A stretch of 61,024 nucleotides of DNA. Origin: Agathobacter sp. GTDB taxonomy: Bacteria; Bacillota; Clostridia; Lachnospirales; Lachnospiraceae. This document shows, piece after piece, positions 51,435-58,924 of the stretch. The translations under genes were made by a program, and so were the position numbers. Position 1 is the first letter of the stretch; the number at the start of each line of letters is the position of its first letter. The notes beneath the pieces are model-generated. The model made no database searches. It worked only from the letters and a program-made list of their open reading frames with translations, and was not told where the DNA came from. The DNA lies in assembly GCA_022772675.1 (NCBI GenBank), contig JALEZW010000019.1, forward strand, positions 1 through 61,024, in the 5' to 3' direction.

Positions 51435-52511
51435 ATGAATAAGGTAACACCGGAACAAAAGAAAGAGATGAGAGAACAGCTTTTCAAGGAGGCGGGGGAA
51501 AGCCGGCCTAACAAAGCATGGTATGAAAGATTGTGGACTGAAAAGTCTCGCAAATGTGAGAAAATGGGGTATCAATTAGAAGAATGCATGATGATTGGTC
51601 CCAAGACGCTAAAAGAGCACCTGTCTGAGAATCTGGGGATTGACTGGATGGAGCTTGGGATAGAAGATAAAAGAAATTTGGGCACGTATTTTTGGCAACA
51701 GGCAAGGGAAGGAAAAAATGGTAAGGATGCGAATTTGTATCCGGTACCCATTACGTTTCTTACACCGGATGGGAAGGGAAACGTGATTCCTGAGGAAGAG
51801 AGTTATAACAGAGGGGGGACAGACAATATTACAAACTGGCAGAAGATTCAGGGTGTTGAACTGAGTTTTTTTGAAAAGATTTTACAGTTCTTTGGTTTAT
51901 ACTGCACAACCGGATTGGAATATAATAAGATGCTGAGTGATTCACGGGAGGCAGCCCGGAAAAAGGCTGAGGCAATGGAAGTGAAACACGCCATTGATGA
52001 TAAATATAAGATGTGGGAGCAAGCATTTTTTAAATATGGAGGCGTACCGAAGACTGTAACACTTCCTAATGGGAAAAAACTGAATCCTGTTGCAGGATGT
52101 ATGGCAATTTTGGCAAAAGAATATCCTTCGGATTTTGAAAAAAATCTATATACGGATTCACCAAGACTTGGAAATATAGGAATAGATGTAGGCGATTCCT
52201 TCAAAAAAGATATCAAAAAGAATCCTGAAAAAATATTGACGGATATTAAGGGAATAGATAATTTCACCGTAAAGGAACCGGAAGATTTAAAAAAATCAGG
52301 TTTTGCCCTCTGGACGAAAATGCATCTGGTATCTGCAGTTGGACAGAAAATCACGAAAGCAGAGAAAAGAGCCGGTAAAATGTTGAATGATATCTATCAT
52401 GAACTGGAGCCTTATAACGCAGTAAATATTGATAAAAGCAATAATATGGATACGGAAAAGAATAAGCAGAATGAGGAACCTGAAAAAGAGGAGGAGATGA
52501 CAATAGGATGA
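51435..52511 (+). CDS. Family A protein A5 (shorter twin of A6)
   Basis: A 358-residue protein; ATG 51435 is chosen because AGGAGG is 9 bases upstream. The first 190 residues are nearly the same as A6 (NKVTPEQKKEMREQL, MMIGPKTLKEHLSENLGIDW, SFFEKILQFFGLYCTTG). It then lacks about 30 residues of coiled helix (KAEAMEVKHAIDDKY joins directly) and a further 25 residues close to the end. The tail EKNKQNEEPEKEEEMTIG is acidic with a short hydrophobic end. The deletions keep the frame. No signal peptide. It and A6 bracket the 684-residue gene, as expected for a tandem duplication of a two-gene unit. Confidence 0.72.
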   Translation: MNKVTPEQKKEMREQLFKEAGESRPNKAWYERLWTEKSRKCEKMGYQLEECMMIGPKTLKEHLSENLGIDWMELGIEDKRNLGTYFWQQAREGKNGKDANLYPVPITFLTPDGKGNVIPEEESYNRGGTDNITNWQKIQGVELSFFEKILQFFGLYCTTGLEYNKMLSDSREAARKKAEAMEVKHAIDDKYKMWEQAFFKYGGVPKTVTLPNGKKLNPVAGCMAILAKEYPSDFEKNLYTDSPRLGNIGIDVGDSFKKDIKKNPEKILTDIKGIDNFTVKEPEDLKKSGFALWTKMHLVSAVGQKITKAEKRAGKMLNDIYHELEPYNAVNIDKSNNMDTEKNKQNEEPEKEEEMTIG

Positions 52512-52552
52512 CCAGTTGCGGTACTGTAACCTCAAAGGATAAAGGTGGAGGA
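52509..52552 (+). pseudogene. Relic of a regulon promoter between A5 and the 684-residue gene
   Basis: TGACCAG, TTGCGGT, ACTGTAACCTCAAAG and ATAAAGG occur in the same order as at promoter 4, but one heptamer and the -10 are deleted. The gene behind it therefore now depends on read-through from promoter 4. Confidence 0.55.
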
Positions 52553-52559
52553 ATGGATT

Positions 52560-54614
52560 ATGCCAGATGAATACGAAAAGATTGAGGAAGAGTCCCTTAT
52601 ATCCAGAGAACTGGAGTCGGCGATTGGAACGATCAGGTCTGCTGCGGGGGATAAGCTGGAAAAAAAGATAAATGAATTCTTTCGTGAGGAGCCTCTAGAT
52701 CATAAGGAGATACAGAAACAGGTTCGGAAGTCGTGCCCGGAAATGGAAGAAAGATGCTTTGTTCTGAGCAGTCAGGAGCAGAAAGCAAGGAAGAAACTCA
52801 CCCGGCAGATGCAGGAGAAAATCAGACAGATTTTTCATGAGGAGCATGACCGCAGTCACAGAATTAAAATGCGGAATTTGCCGGAGCTGGACAGAGGAGT
52901 CATGGATATCATGGATAAAGCCGGGACACAGAAAGAGTATGACCAGCTGGCAGATACTTTCTATGGAACAGACAGGGAGAAAAAGGGAGAACTGATTATT
53001 AACTATATGGAGAGTCTGCAGAGGGAAGCACGGAAAAGAAATCTGGACTTTGATCATCTTACCCCGGAACAAATCGCCCGGAATTTTGATTTTATTGCAA
53101 AGGCGAATCAGTTTATGGAGGAAATTATCAATATCTGCTCAAAGACAGACAAGGAAAAAAAGAAGAACGAAAAGGGGGAAGAGATAGAAGTTCCGGTTCA
53201 AAGGTATGGACTTAGTGATGCCCAGAAGAAACAGCTGCTGGATTATCATGAGAAGAATAGTGATGGAGCACTCTATGCTTATTCGTTTGGAAAGGCTATG
53301 TTAAGCCCTTATTATGCTTACGTTCGGGCAGAACAAATGAGCTCTTCCGAAATTCAGCAGATGCAAAGTGCCGAGCTGCCGGATTTGGAAAAGACGAAAG
53401 AGGCTGCTATTGAATACATGATGTACTTTGCAAACATCCAGTTTTCTTTATCCGGAATAAATGCAATGTTTGAAAAGGAAATAGCTGCAGATCTGGGTGA
53501 GGGTATGCAGGAGGGAGTCAGGTGGTATGACCAGTATGCAAACCCTATTGAGCTGGATACCTCCGGTGGGTATCGCAATATTCTTGATGCCACCTTAATG
53601 AAAGGGGAGCCCCTTTATGCCCAGCTTTCTGACGGAAGCTTTAAGATGTACAGAAATGATGCTGCGGAAAAGGACGGGCAGCAGTTTACTGTAGTAGATT
53701 CACAAAAGGCAATGCCCCAGTTTGTGAGTGCCCTGGAGAAGGAGTTGAAGAAAACGGATCCATGGTATATCAAAAGCTCCCAGAAGTTTAAGGATGTACA
53801 GACGGCACTTCGTGAATTCCGGGAGAGCTATCAGTATCTGGGTGACGGCAGGGAAGATGAGGCACAGGAACGTATGCGCGAACATATGGAAAAGTTAAGG
53901 GATGCCTCCGAGAATTATCTGAACTGGAAGAAAGCGCAGGTCAAGGATAAACCCAATGAGCTGGAAAGCAAACGGATAAAAGCCATCGAGACCCTGAATC
54001 ATCTGGCAAAGGAAAATCTGGATAAAGTTAAGCAGGCAGATTTTGATAAGGTAAGTAAAAATAAGAATGCATCGGTGCAGGATACGATTAATTATTTTTT
54101 AACTAAAATAGGCTCGGAAAAAAATATCCAGATGTTAAAGCTGGAATTGCATACGGAGAACCTTTTAGAACGGAACAGGGATCTGATGGAGAGACATGGA
54201 GACCTGGGTCCGCAAGGGAAGAAGGATGCAGGAGATGTGATGGCGCATGCAATCGCTTCGGCGATGGTACTTCAGGGGAGAAAGAAAAATAATCCTCTGG
54301 CAGAGGAGGTGCTGAATAAGCTGGGGCGGGAGAAAATGGTGGAGCTGGTAAAGAAAACTCCGGTATTCCAAAAGAGATATCAGGATCTGGACCGTGAGAA
54401 GTTCCGGGATTTTATGACGAAAAACGGTTTCCAGAGAGTTGCCTATACGATTTACCAGAACATGGATGCAAAGCAGAAAAAAGAGCTGGCAGCGAAAGAG
54501 ACGGATAAGGTTACAGTGAGGGAAAGTCAGAACGAAACGAATCATGAGCCTGTTTCGAATCAGAATCAGGTGGAGGAACAGCAGAAGGAACAGGAGAAAT
54601 CGGTTCTGGGATAA
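52560..54614 (+). CDS. 684-residue helical soluble protein, predicted substrate
   Basis: Start ATG 52560 follows GGTGGAGGA at a good distance; GTG 52545 would overlap it. The protein is almost wholly helical and highly charged, without signal peptide, membrane segment or known enzyme motif. It does not show the family A boxes. Residues about 400-480 contain TDPWYIKSSQKFKDVQTALR and later DASENYLNWKK. This W-K-S-S-x-x-F/Y-K-x-h pattern occurs, as far as I recall, in large uncharacterised Lachnospiraceae proteins. The tail is VEEQQKEQEKSVLG. Fragments of a second copy survive at 55964-55998. Its place between A5 and A6 implies the same use as those, possibly as a cargo of the machine. Confidence 0.7.
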   Translation: MPDEYEKIEEESLISRELESAIGTIRSAAGDKLEKKINEFFREEPLDHKEIQKQVRKSCPEMEERCFVLSSQEQKARKKLTRQMQEKIRQIFHEEHDRSHRIKMRNLPELDRGVMDIMDKAGTQKEYDQLADTFYGTDREKKGELIINYMESLQREARKRNLDFDHLTPEQIARNFDFIAKANQFMEEIINICSKTDKEKKKNEKGEEIEVPVQRYGLSDAQKKQLLDYHEKNSDGALYAYSFGKAMLSPYYAYVRAEQMSSSEIQQMQSAELPDLEKTKEAAIEYMMYFANIQFSLSGINAMFEKEIAADLGEGMQEGVRWYDQYANPIELDTSGGYRNILDATLMKGEPLYAQLSDGSFKMYRNDAAEKDGQQFTVVDSQKAMPQFVSALEKELKKTDPWYIKSSQKFKDVQTALREFRESYQYLGDGREDEAQERMREHMEKLRDASENYLNWKKAQVKDKPNELESKRIKAIETLNHLAKENLDKVKQADFDKVSKNKNASVQDTINYFLTKIGSEKNIQMLKLELHTENLLERNRDLMERHGDLGPQGKKDAGDVMAHAIASAMVLQGRKKNNPLAEEVLNKLGREKMVELVKKTPVFQKRYQDLDREKFRDFMTKNGFQRVAYTIYQNMDAKQKKELAAKETDKVTVRESQNETNHEPVSNQNQVEEQQKEQEKSVLG

Positions 54615-54653
54615 ATCCATAAAATCAGGAAATCAATGCAGGAGGAAATCAAT

Positions 54654-55922
54654 ATGAATAAGGTAACACCGGAACAAAAGAAAGCGATGAGAGAACAGCT
54701 TTTAAAGGAGGCGAGGAAAGAACGACGTCATAAAAATGAGTATGAGAGATTTTGGAATGATAGTTCTCGCACATGTGAGAAAATGGGGTATCGATTAGAA
54801 GAATGCATGATGATTGGCCCCAAGACGCTAAAAGAGCACCTGTCTGAGAATCTGGGGATTGACTGGATGGAGCTTGGGTTAGAAGATAAAAGAAATTTGG
54901 GCGTGTATTTTTGGCAACAGGCAAGGGAAGGAAAAAATGATAAGGATGCGAATTTGTATCCGGTGCCCATTACGTTTCTTACACCGGATGGGAAGGGAAA
55001 CATGATTCCTGAGGAAGAGAACTATAAGAGCTATACCAGAAGAGGGACAGAAAAGATTTCAAACTGGCAGAATCATCAGATTGTTGAACTGAATTTTTTT
55101 GAAAAGATTTTACAGTACTTGGGTTTATACTGCACAACCAGATTGGAATATAATAAGATGTTGAGCGATTCACGGGAGGCAGTCAGGAAAAAGGCGGAGG
55201 CATTAAAGCATGTGTGGGATCCGGTGAGAGAACAGAGAAATAAATATATGAAGGATTTTGAGGAAAAGCATGCGGATTCATTGGAAGTGGTGCGTGCCAT
55301 TGATGATAAGTATAAGGAGTGGGAGAAAGCATTTTTTGGAGACGGAAAAGTACCGAAGACCGTAACACTTCCTAATGGGAAAAAACTGGATCCTGTTGCA
55401 GGATGTATGGCACTGTTGGCAAAAATGTATACTACTGATTTCAAATACAGTCTTTATAGGAAATCACCAGACCTTGGATATAAAGGAAAGGAGATAGGTA
55501 ATCTTTTCAAAAAATATAGCATAGGTATAGGCGAAGATATCAGAAGGAATCCTGAAAGCATATTGCCGAATAAAAAGGAAATAGATGGATGGACAGATTT
55601 CACCGTAGAGGAAGCGGAAGATTTAAAAGAATCAGGTTTTATCATCTGGATGAAAAAGTATCTGTCATCTGCATTTGGAAAGGAAGTATTTTCTTATGAA
55701 ATCACGGAACAAGAAAAAAACGCACGTAAAAGGCTGGATGATATCTATGGTGAAATGAAGCCTTATAACGCAGTAAAGAACTGGCAGTTTGAGGAGGCAA
55801 AAAGATTAGGCGGGCCTGAAATTAAGACACCGGTTATTGATAAAAGCAATGATATGGATACGGAAAAGAATAAGCAGAATGAGGAACCTGAAAAAGAGGA
55901 GGAGATGACAGTGAATCTGTAA
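54654..55922 (+). CDS. Family A protein A6 (full-length twin of A5)
   Basis: A 422-residue paralogue; ATG 54654 has GGAGG 9 bases upstream, and the 45 bases before it match those before A5. Landmarks: MMIGPKTLKEHLSENLGIDW, PITFLTPDGKGNMIPEEE, NFFEKILQYLGLYCTTR, a coiled helix with HVWDPVREQRNKYMKDFEEK, AFFGDGKVPKTVTLPNGKKL and DPVAGCMALLAKMYT. It ends EPEKEEEMTVNL. It keeps the two segments missing in A5, so A5 is the reduced copy. No signal peptide. Transcription must come from promoter 4 through the gene before it. Confidence 0.72.
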   Translation: MNKVTPEQKKAMREQLLKEARKERRHKNEYERFWNDSSRTCEKMGYRLEECMMIGPKTLKEHLSENLGIDWMELGLEDKRNLGVYFWQQAREGKNDKDANLYPVPITFLTPDGKGNMIPEEENYKSYTRRGTEKISNWQNHQIVELNFFEKILQYLGLYCTTRLEYNKMLSDSREAVRKKAEALKHVWDPVREQRNKYMKDFEEKHADSLEVVRAIDDKYKEWEKAFFGDGKVPKTVTLPNGKKLDPVAGCMALLAKMYTTDFKYSLYRKSPDLGYKGKEIGNLFKKYSIGIGEDIRRNPESILPNKKEIDGWTDFTVEEAEDLKESGFIIWMKKYLSSAFGKEVFSYEITEQEKNARKRLDDIYGEMKPYNAVKNWQFEEAKRLGGPEIKTPVIDKSNDMDTEKNKQNEEPEKEEEMTVNL

Positions 55923-56010
55923 TCTCAAAGTATAAAGGCGGAGGAATGGATCGAAGCTGGACAACGGATAAAAGCCATCGGGTTCGGAAGTCGTGCCAGA
56001 ATTTACGATG
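55918..56010 (+). pseudogene. Scrambled relic of a second promoter/684-residue-gene unit
   Basis: TGTAATCTCAAAGTATAAAGG and GGAGGAATGGAT repeat the leader at 52517-52556. Then come 17 bases identical to 53972-53988 and 17 bases identical to 52721-52737, in reversed order. This is what remains of a duplicated copy after deletions. Confidence 0.6.
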
Positions 56011-56030
56011 AACAAAGAAAGGAGAAATCT

Positions 56031-57896
56031 ATGCCGGAAAAAAACAAACAGGAGGAATTTAAGGTCAACAAATCAACGAAGGAGTTATTGGATCCTAAAA
56101 AGCAGGACGAGATAACAGGAATACTAAACACGCCGGAAGGAAAGAAACTGGTACAGGAGCTTCAGACACTTCAGAAGGAACTGAAACAGAAGGGATTAAA
56201 GCTGGAGGACCAGTTGATTGTGGGGAACAAGACATTAAAGGATACAATCAAAAACTGGGATAAGAAGGGAATGAGTGACAAAGCAGTTGTCCAGTATGCA
56301 GCCCTTTATATCGGAGCATGCAATCATAAGAATATTCCGGCTACCTATGTCGGTCTGGGTAAGACAAGAAAATTCAACCAGCCGGATGTTCTTGGCGGGA
56401 AAACGGAAGAAACAAAGAAAAAGCCGGATGGATTGGACAACCCCACTGCAGCTTCCAACGGAAAACAGGGAGAGAAGGAGAAACAGGGAGAGGAAGACAG
56501 TATCTGGGATTGGATCTGGGATACGGTCTGCGCCCTGTTTGGAATTACAACTGCTCATGCAAAAAAAGTACAGCTGAGAGAGCACATAATGCTGGTGGAT
56601 AATGTCCGGTGTGCCAATGTGAGTCCATTGTTTTTTAAAGAAAATGAGGACAGTTACAGGAAGGCAAAGGAAACGGTAGATATGCTCAGACAGGAAGAGG
56701 CAAAGTGGCAGAAACTGTTTTTCGGAACGGAGACACCCCCTGAGATTACGGAAAAGATGAAAGGACAGATAAACCAGTATATACATAAACAAGACGAGAT
56801 GTTTTCGAAAGGGGTGAACCTGCAGGAGAAAAATCAGATACAGATGCCTCCGAGGTCGATTCTGGTGGAACTGCGGGAAATGAGTCCTCTGGATGTCTGC
56901 ATGAAAATGGCTGCTTCCCAGATTAAGTTTTCGGTGGATATGACACCGGAATCTTTGAGTAAAGATCCGGAGAAAATGAAAATCCTGCAGCAGATTGGTA
57001 AGGATTATATCAATATCATAAAGGCAGAGGATGTACAACGTCTGGGTTCTGAGGTGGATAAAGAACAGAAACCCATGGATTTCCAGAATCTTACGGATGC
57101 AATGCAGAAGTCAGCGGATACAACCGGGGTACATCCGTATGTAGTGGGGGAACAACGGGCTGATGGAAAAACCAACAATTATTATAATGAAAAATATAAT
57201 CCGCTTAACGATGAAACGGTAAAGGAGAAAATAATTAAGGCAGGTCCGATACTTAAGGCTATCATTTATAGGAACGCGGACGTGGATACATTGGAATATG
57301 GGGCAATGTATGCAAAAGAGAGACTCCAGGCACTGGAACATACAGTAGGAGCCTATGAGGCTTTGAAGAAGAAGGATTATGATGGGGGCATTCGATTAAC
57401 GAGTGTAGCAGCAGACCATATGGCACATTCGGTAGTGATAAATGGGTGTATGGCATTTGGAGAGAGAGATTTTGTAGCTAACCCTGATTCATCTTCGGAA
57501 ATGAAATACAAACCTAAGAAATATCCTCTGATGCCACAGTTAGACAGTGCTCATTCACTTTTTGAGAATTATTCGAAGCATAGTTTTGAAAAAGAAAAAA
57601 AAAGGTTTCCTACTTTGGAGTCACCCCTTGCTGCCACTATGCTGATGATTAAATGCGGACTGGAAGGAAATGTAGCAAAATATACTCTTGCAATTGATCC
57701 TAAAACCCATAAAGGAAAGGCATGCTTTGCTGGTGATTGTCTTACTAGCTTTGAGAGACGCAGATTATCTCCTGAAGTGCTTAATAAGGCGACCAGAGAA
57801 CTGATAGAAAGAGCCGATAGCACGGCGATGGATACGGAAAAGAATAAGCAGAGTGAGGATCTGAATAAAGAGGAGATGACAGCAGGACTGTCGTAG
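56031..57896 (+). CDS. Family A protein A7, predicted secretion substrate
   Basis: A 621-residue soluble protein, the longest family member, closely related to A8. Landmarks: KGLKLEDQLIVGNKTLKDTI at about 50-70, VVQYAALYIGACNHKNIPAT, a variable charged insert (120-155), IWDTVCALFGITTAHAKKVQ around 160-180, KLFFGTETPPEITEKMKGQI, and MSPLDVCMKMAASQIKFSVD. The second half (ERLQALEHTVGAYEALKKKD, VAADHMAHSV) is shared with A8 only. Relative to A8 it has an extra helix near 245-275. It ends EDLNKEEMTAGLS. No signal peptide; no catalytic motif. Start follows AAAGGAG. Transcribed with A6. Confidence 0.73.
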   Translation: MPEKNKQEEFKVNKSTKELLDPKKQDEITGILNTPEGKKLVQELQTLQKELKQKGLKLEDQLIVGNKTLKDTIKNWDKKGMSDKAVVQYAALYIGACNHKNIPATYVGLGKTRKFNQPDVLGGKTEETKKKPDGLDNPTAASNGKQGEKEKQGEEDSIWDWIWDTVCALFGITTAHAKKVQLREHIMLVDNVRCANVSPLFFKENEDSYRKAKETVDMLRQEEAKWQKLFFGTETPPEITEKMKGQINQYIHKQDEMFSKGVNLQEKNQIQMPPRSILVELREMSPLDVCMKMAASQIKFSVDMTPESLSKDPEKMKILQQIGKDYINIIKAEDVQRLGSEVDKEQKPMDFQNLTDAMQKSADTTGVHPYVVGEQRADGKTNNYYNEKYNPLNDETVKEKIIKAGPILKAIIYRNADVDTLEYGAMYAKERLQALEHTVGAYEALKKKDYDGGIRLTSVAADHMAHSVVINGCMAFGERDFVANPDSSSEMKYKPKKYPLMPQLDSAHSLFENYSKHSFEKEKKRFPTLESPLAATMLMIKCGLEGNVAKYTLAIDPKTHKGKACFAGDCLTSFERRRLSPEVLNKATRELIERADSTAMDTEKNKQSEDLNKEEMTAGLS

Positions 57897-57915
57897 GATA
57901 AGAATAAAAAGTTTT

Positions 57916-57944
57916 TTGCCAATACAGACCACATCTGCTATAAT
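57916..57944 (+). promoter_or_regulatory. Sigma-70-type promoter before the AAA-ATPase pseudogene
   Basis: TTGCCA at 57916, 17 bases, TATAAT at 57939. It lies 38 bases before the pseudogene start and is not of the box type. Confidence 0.55.
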
Positions 57945-57981
57945 CATCTTATACCTGTACGGAAGGAGCAGATTGCAGAAA

Positions 57982-58623
57982 ATGGAAAAAAGAAAAAAAC
58001 TGCCGGTGGGGATTGAAAATTTTTCAGAATTTATAGATAGTGATTTTTACTATGTTGATAAAACTGGGTTAATTGAAATGCTGTAAATAACTGGGGAAAG
58101 GTCAATCTGTTTACCAGACCCCGCAGATTCGGGAAATCTTTAAATATGAGCATGCTCCGGCAGTTTTTTGAAATCGGAACCAATCCGGCACTGTTTGATG
58201 GACTTTATATATCAACTAATCCGGAACTGTGTCAGGAGTTTATGGGAAAATATCCGGTTATCTCCATCAGCCTGAAAGGGGTCGATGCAGATAATTATGA
58301 GGATACCCTGGTCAACAGCCTTCAGGAATTATCGGAACTGCTGGAATGTGATCAACTACTGCAGTGATCATATCAGTGCCCCGTCTGCACCACCGAAAAA
58401 CTACTGGATGAACACCAGTGGAAACGATGTGGTAAACCACTTTATCGACAGCCTGGACCAGGACGGCACTCTTTACTGCCTTGCCATTCCAAATCGGGAG
58501 GTACGGAATATCATCACCCGCCATATCATGACCCGCTTTAAGGAAAGTGTGAAAAAAGACGGGGAAAAGGTACGAAACTTCTGCGATGCACTGTATAACG
58601 GGAAGCCGGAGGAAGTGGAATAG
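57982..58623 (+). pseudogene. Second decayed AAA-ATPase / PD-(D/E)XK gene
   Basis: It starts well (ribosome binding site GGAAGGAG; ATG 57982) and reads KLPVGIENFSEFIDSDFYYV, then DKTGLIEML and a stop. The next frame gives FTRPRRFGKSLNMSMLRQFF, the P-loop-like motif of this family, and DNYEDTLVNSLQELSELL. A further shift gives NTSGNDVVNHFIDSL and the ending VRNFCDALYNGKPEEVE. Large parts of the middle and the nuclease domain are gone. It belongs to the same family as the wreck at 6832-7393 and is not related to the secretion genes; it separates A7 from A8. Confidence 0.75.
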
Positions 58624-58651
58624 CTTCTATACGAATATAAATTTAAACAAC

Positions 58652-58698
58652 AAAAATGGGCATAGAGAAGAGCATTTGCTCAGAATTGCCCATTTTTT
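58652..58698 (+). terminator. Terminator-like hairpin AAAAATGGGCA/TTGCCCATTTTT
   Basis: The stem pairs AAAAATGGGCA with TGCCCATTTTTT, ending in a T-run. It closes the A7/pseudogene region. Confidence 0.75.
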
Positions 58699-58724
58699 GC
58701 GTCTATAAAAGAATACAACCAGCG

Positions 58725-58767
58725 AAAATGGGCATGGGCAACGTTTTGGGTTTTAAATTGCCCATTT
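58725..58767 (+). repeat. Second hairpin with the same arms
   Basis: AAAATGGGCA and TGCCCATTT occur again 70 bases later with a different loop. The two hairpins are probably a local duplication. The gap 58768-58838 holds nothing else. Confidence 0.6.
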
Positions 58768-58838
58768 GCAGTCAATTTGCAGGAGTTATTTTTATTTGGT
58801 GTGCCAGCTGAGAAAAATCGATTATATTTTGACCCGCG

Positions 58839-58872
58839 TGTTGCGCTTTTGTTGCGGTTCCTGTGCTATAGT
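58839..58872 (+). promoter_or_regulatory. Regulon promoter 5, before A8
   Basis: TGTTGCG at 58839-58845 and 58850-58856 (period 11), eight bases from TTGCGGT to TATAGT at 58867-58872. It is almost identical to promoter 4. Confidence 0.82.
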
Positions 58873-58924
58873 AATTTCAAATCTGAAATACCTGTAAAAA
58901 TGACGGACACAGGAGGAAAAAACA

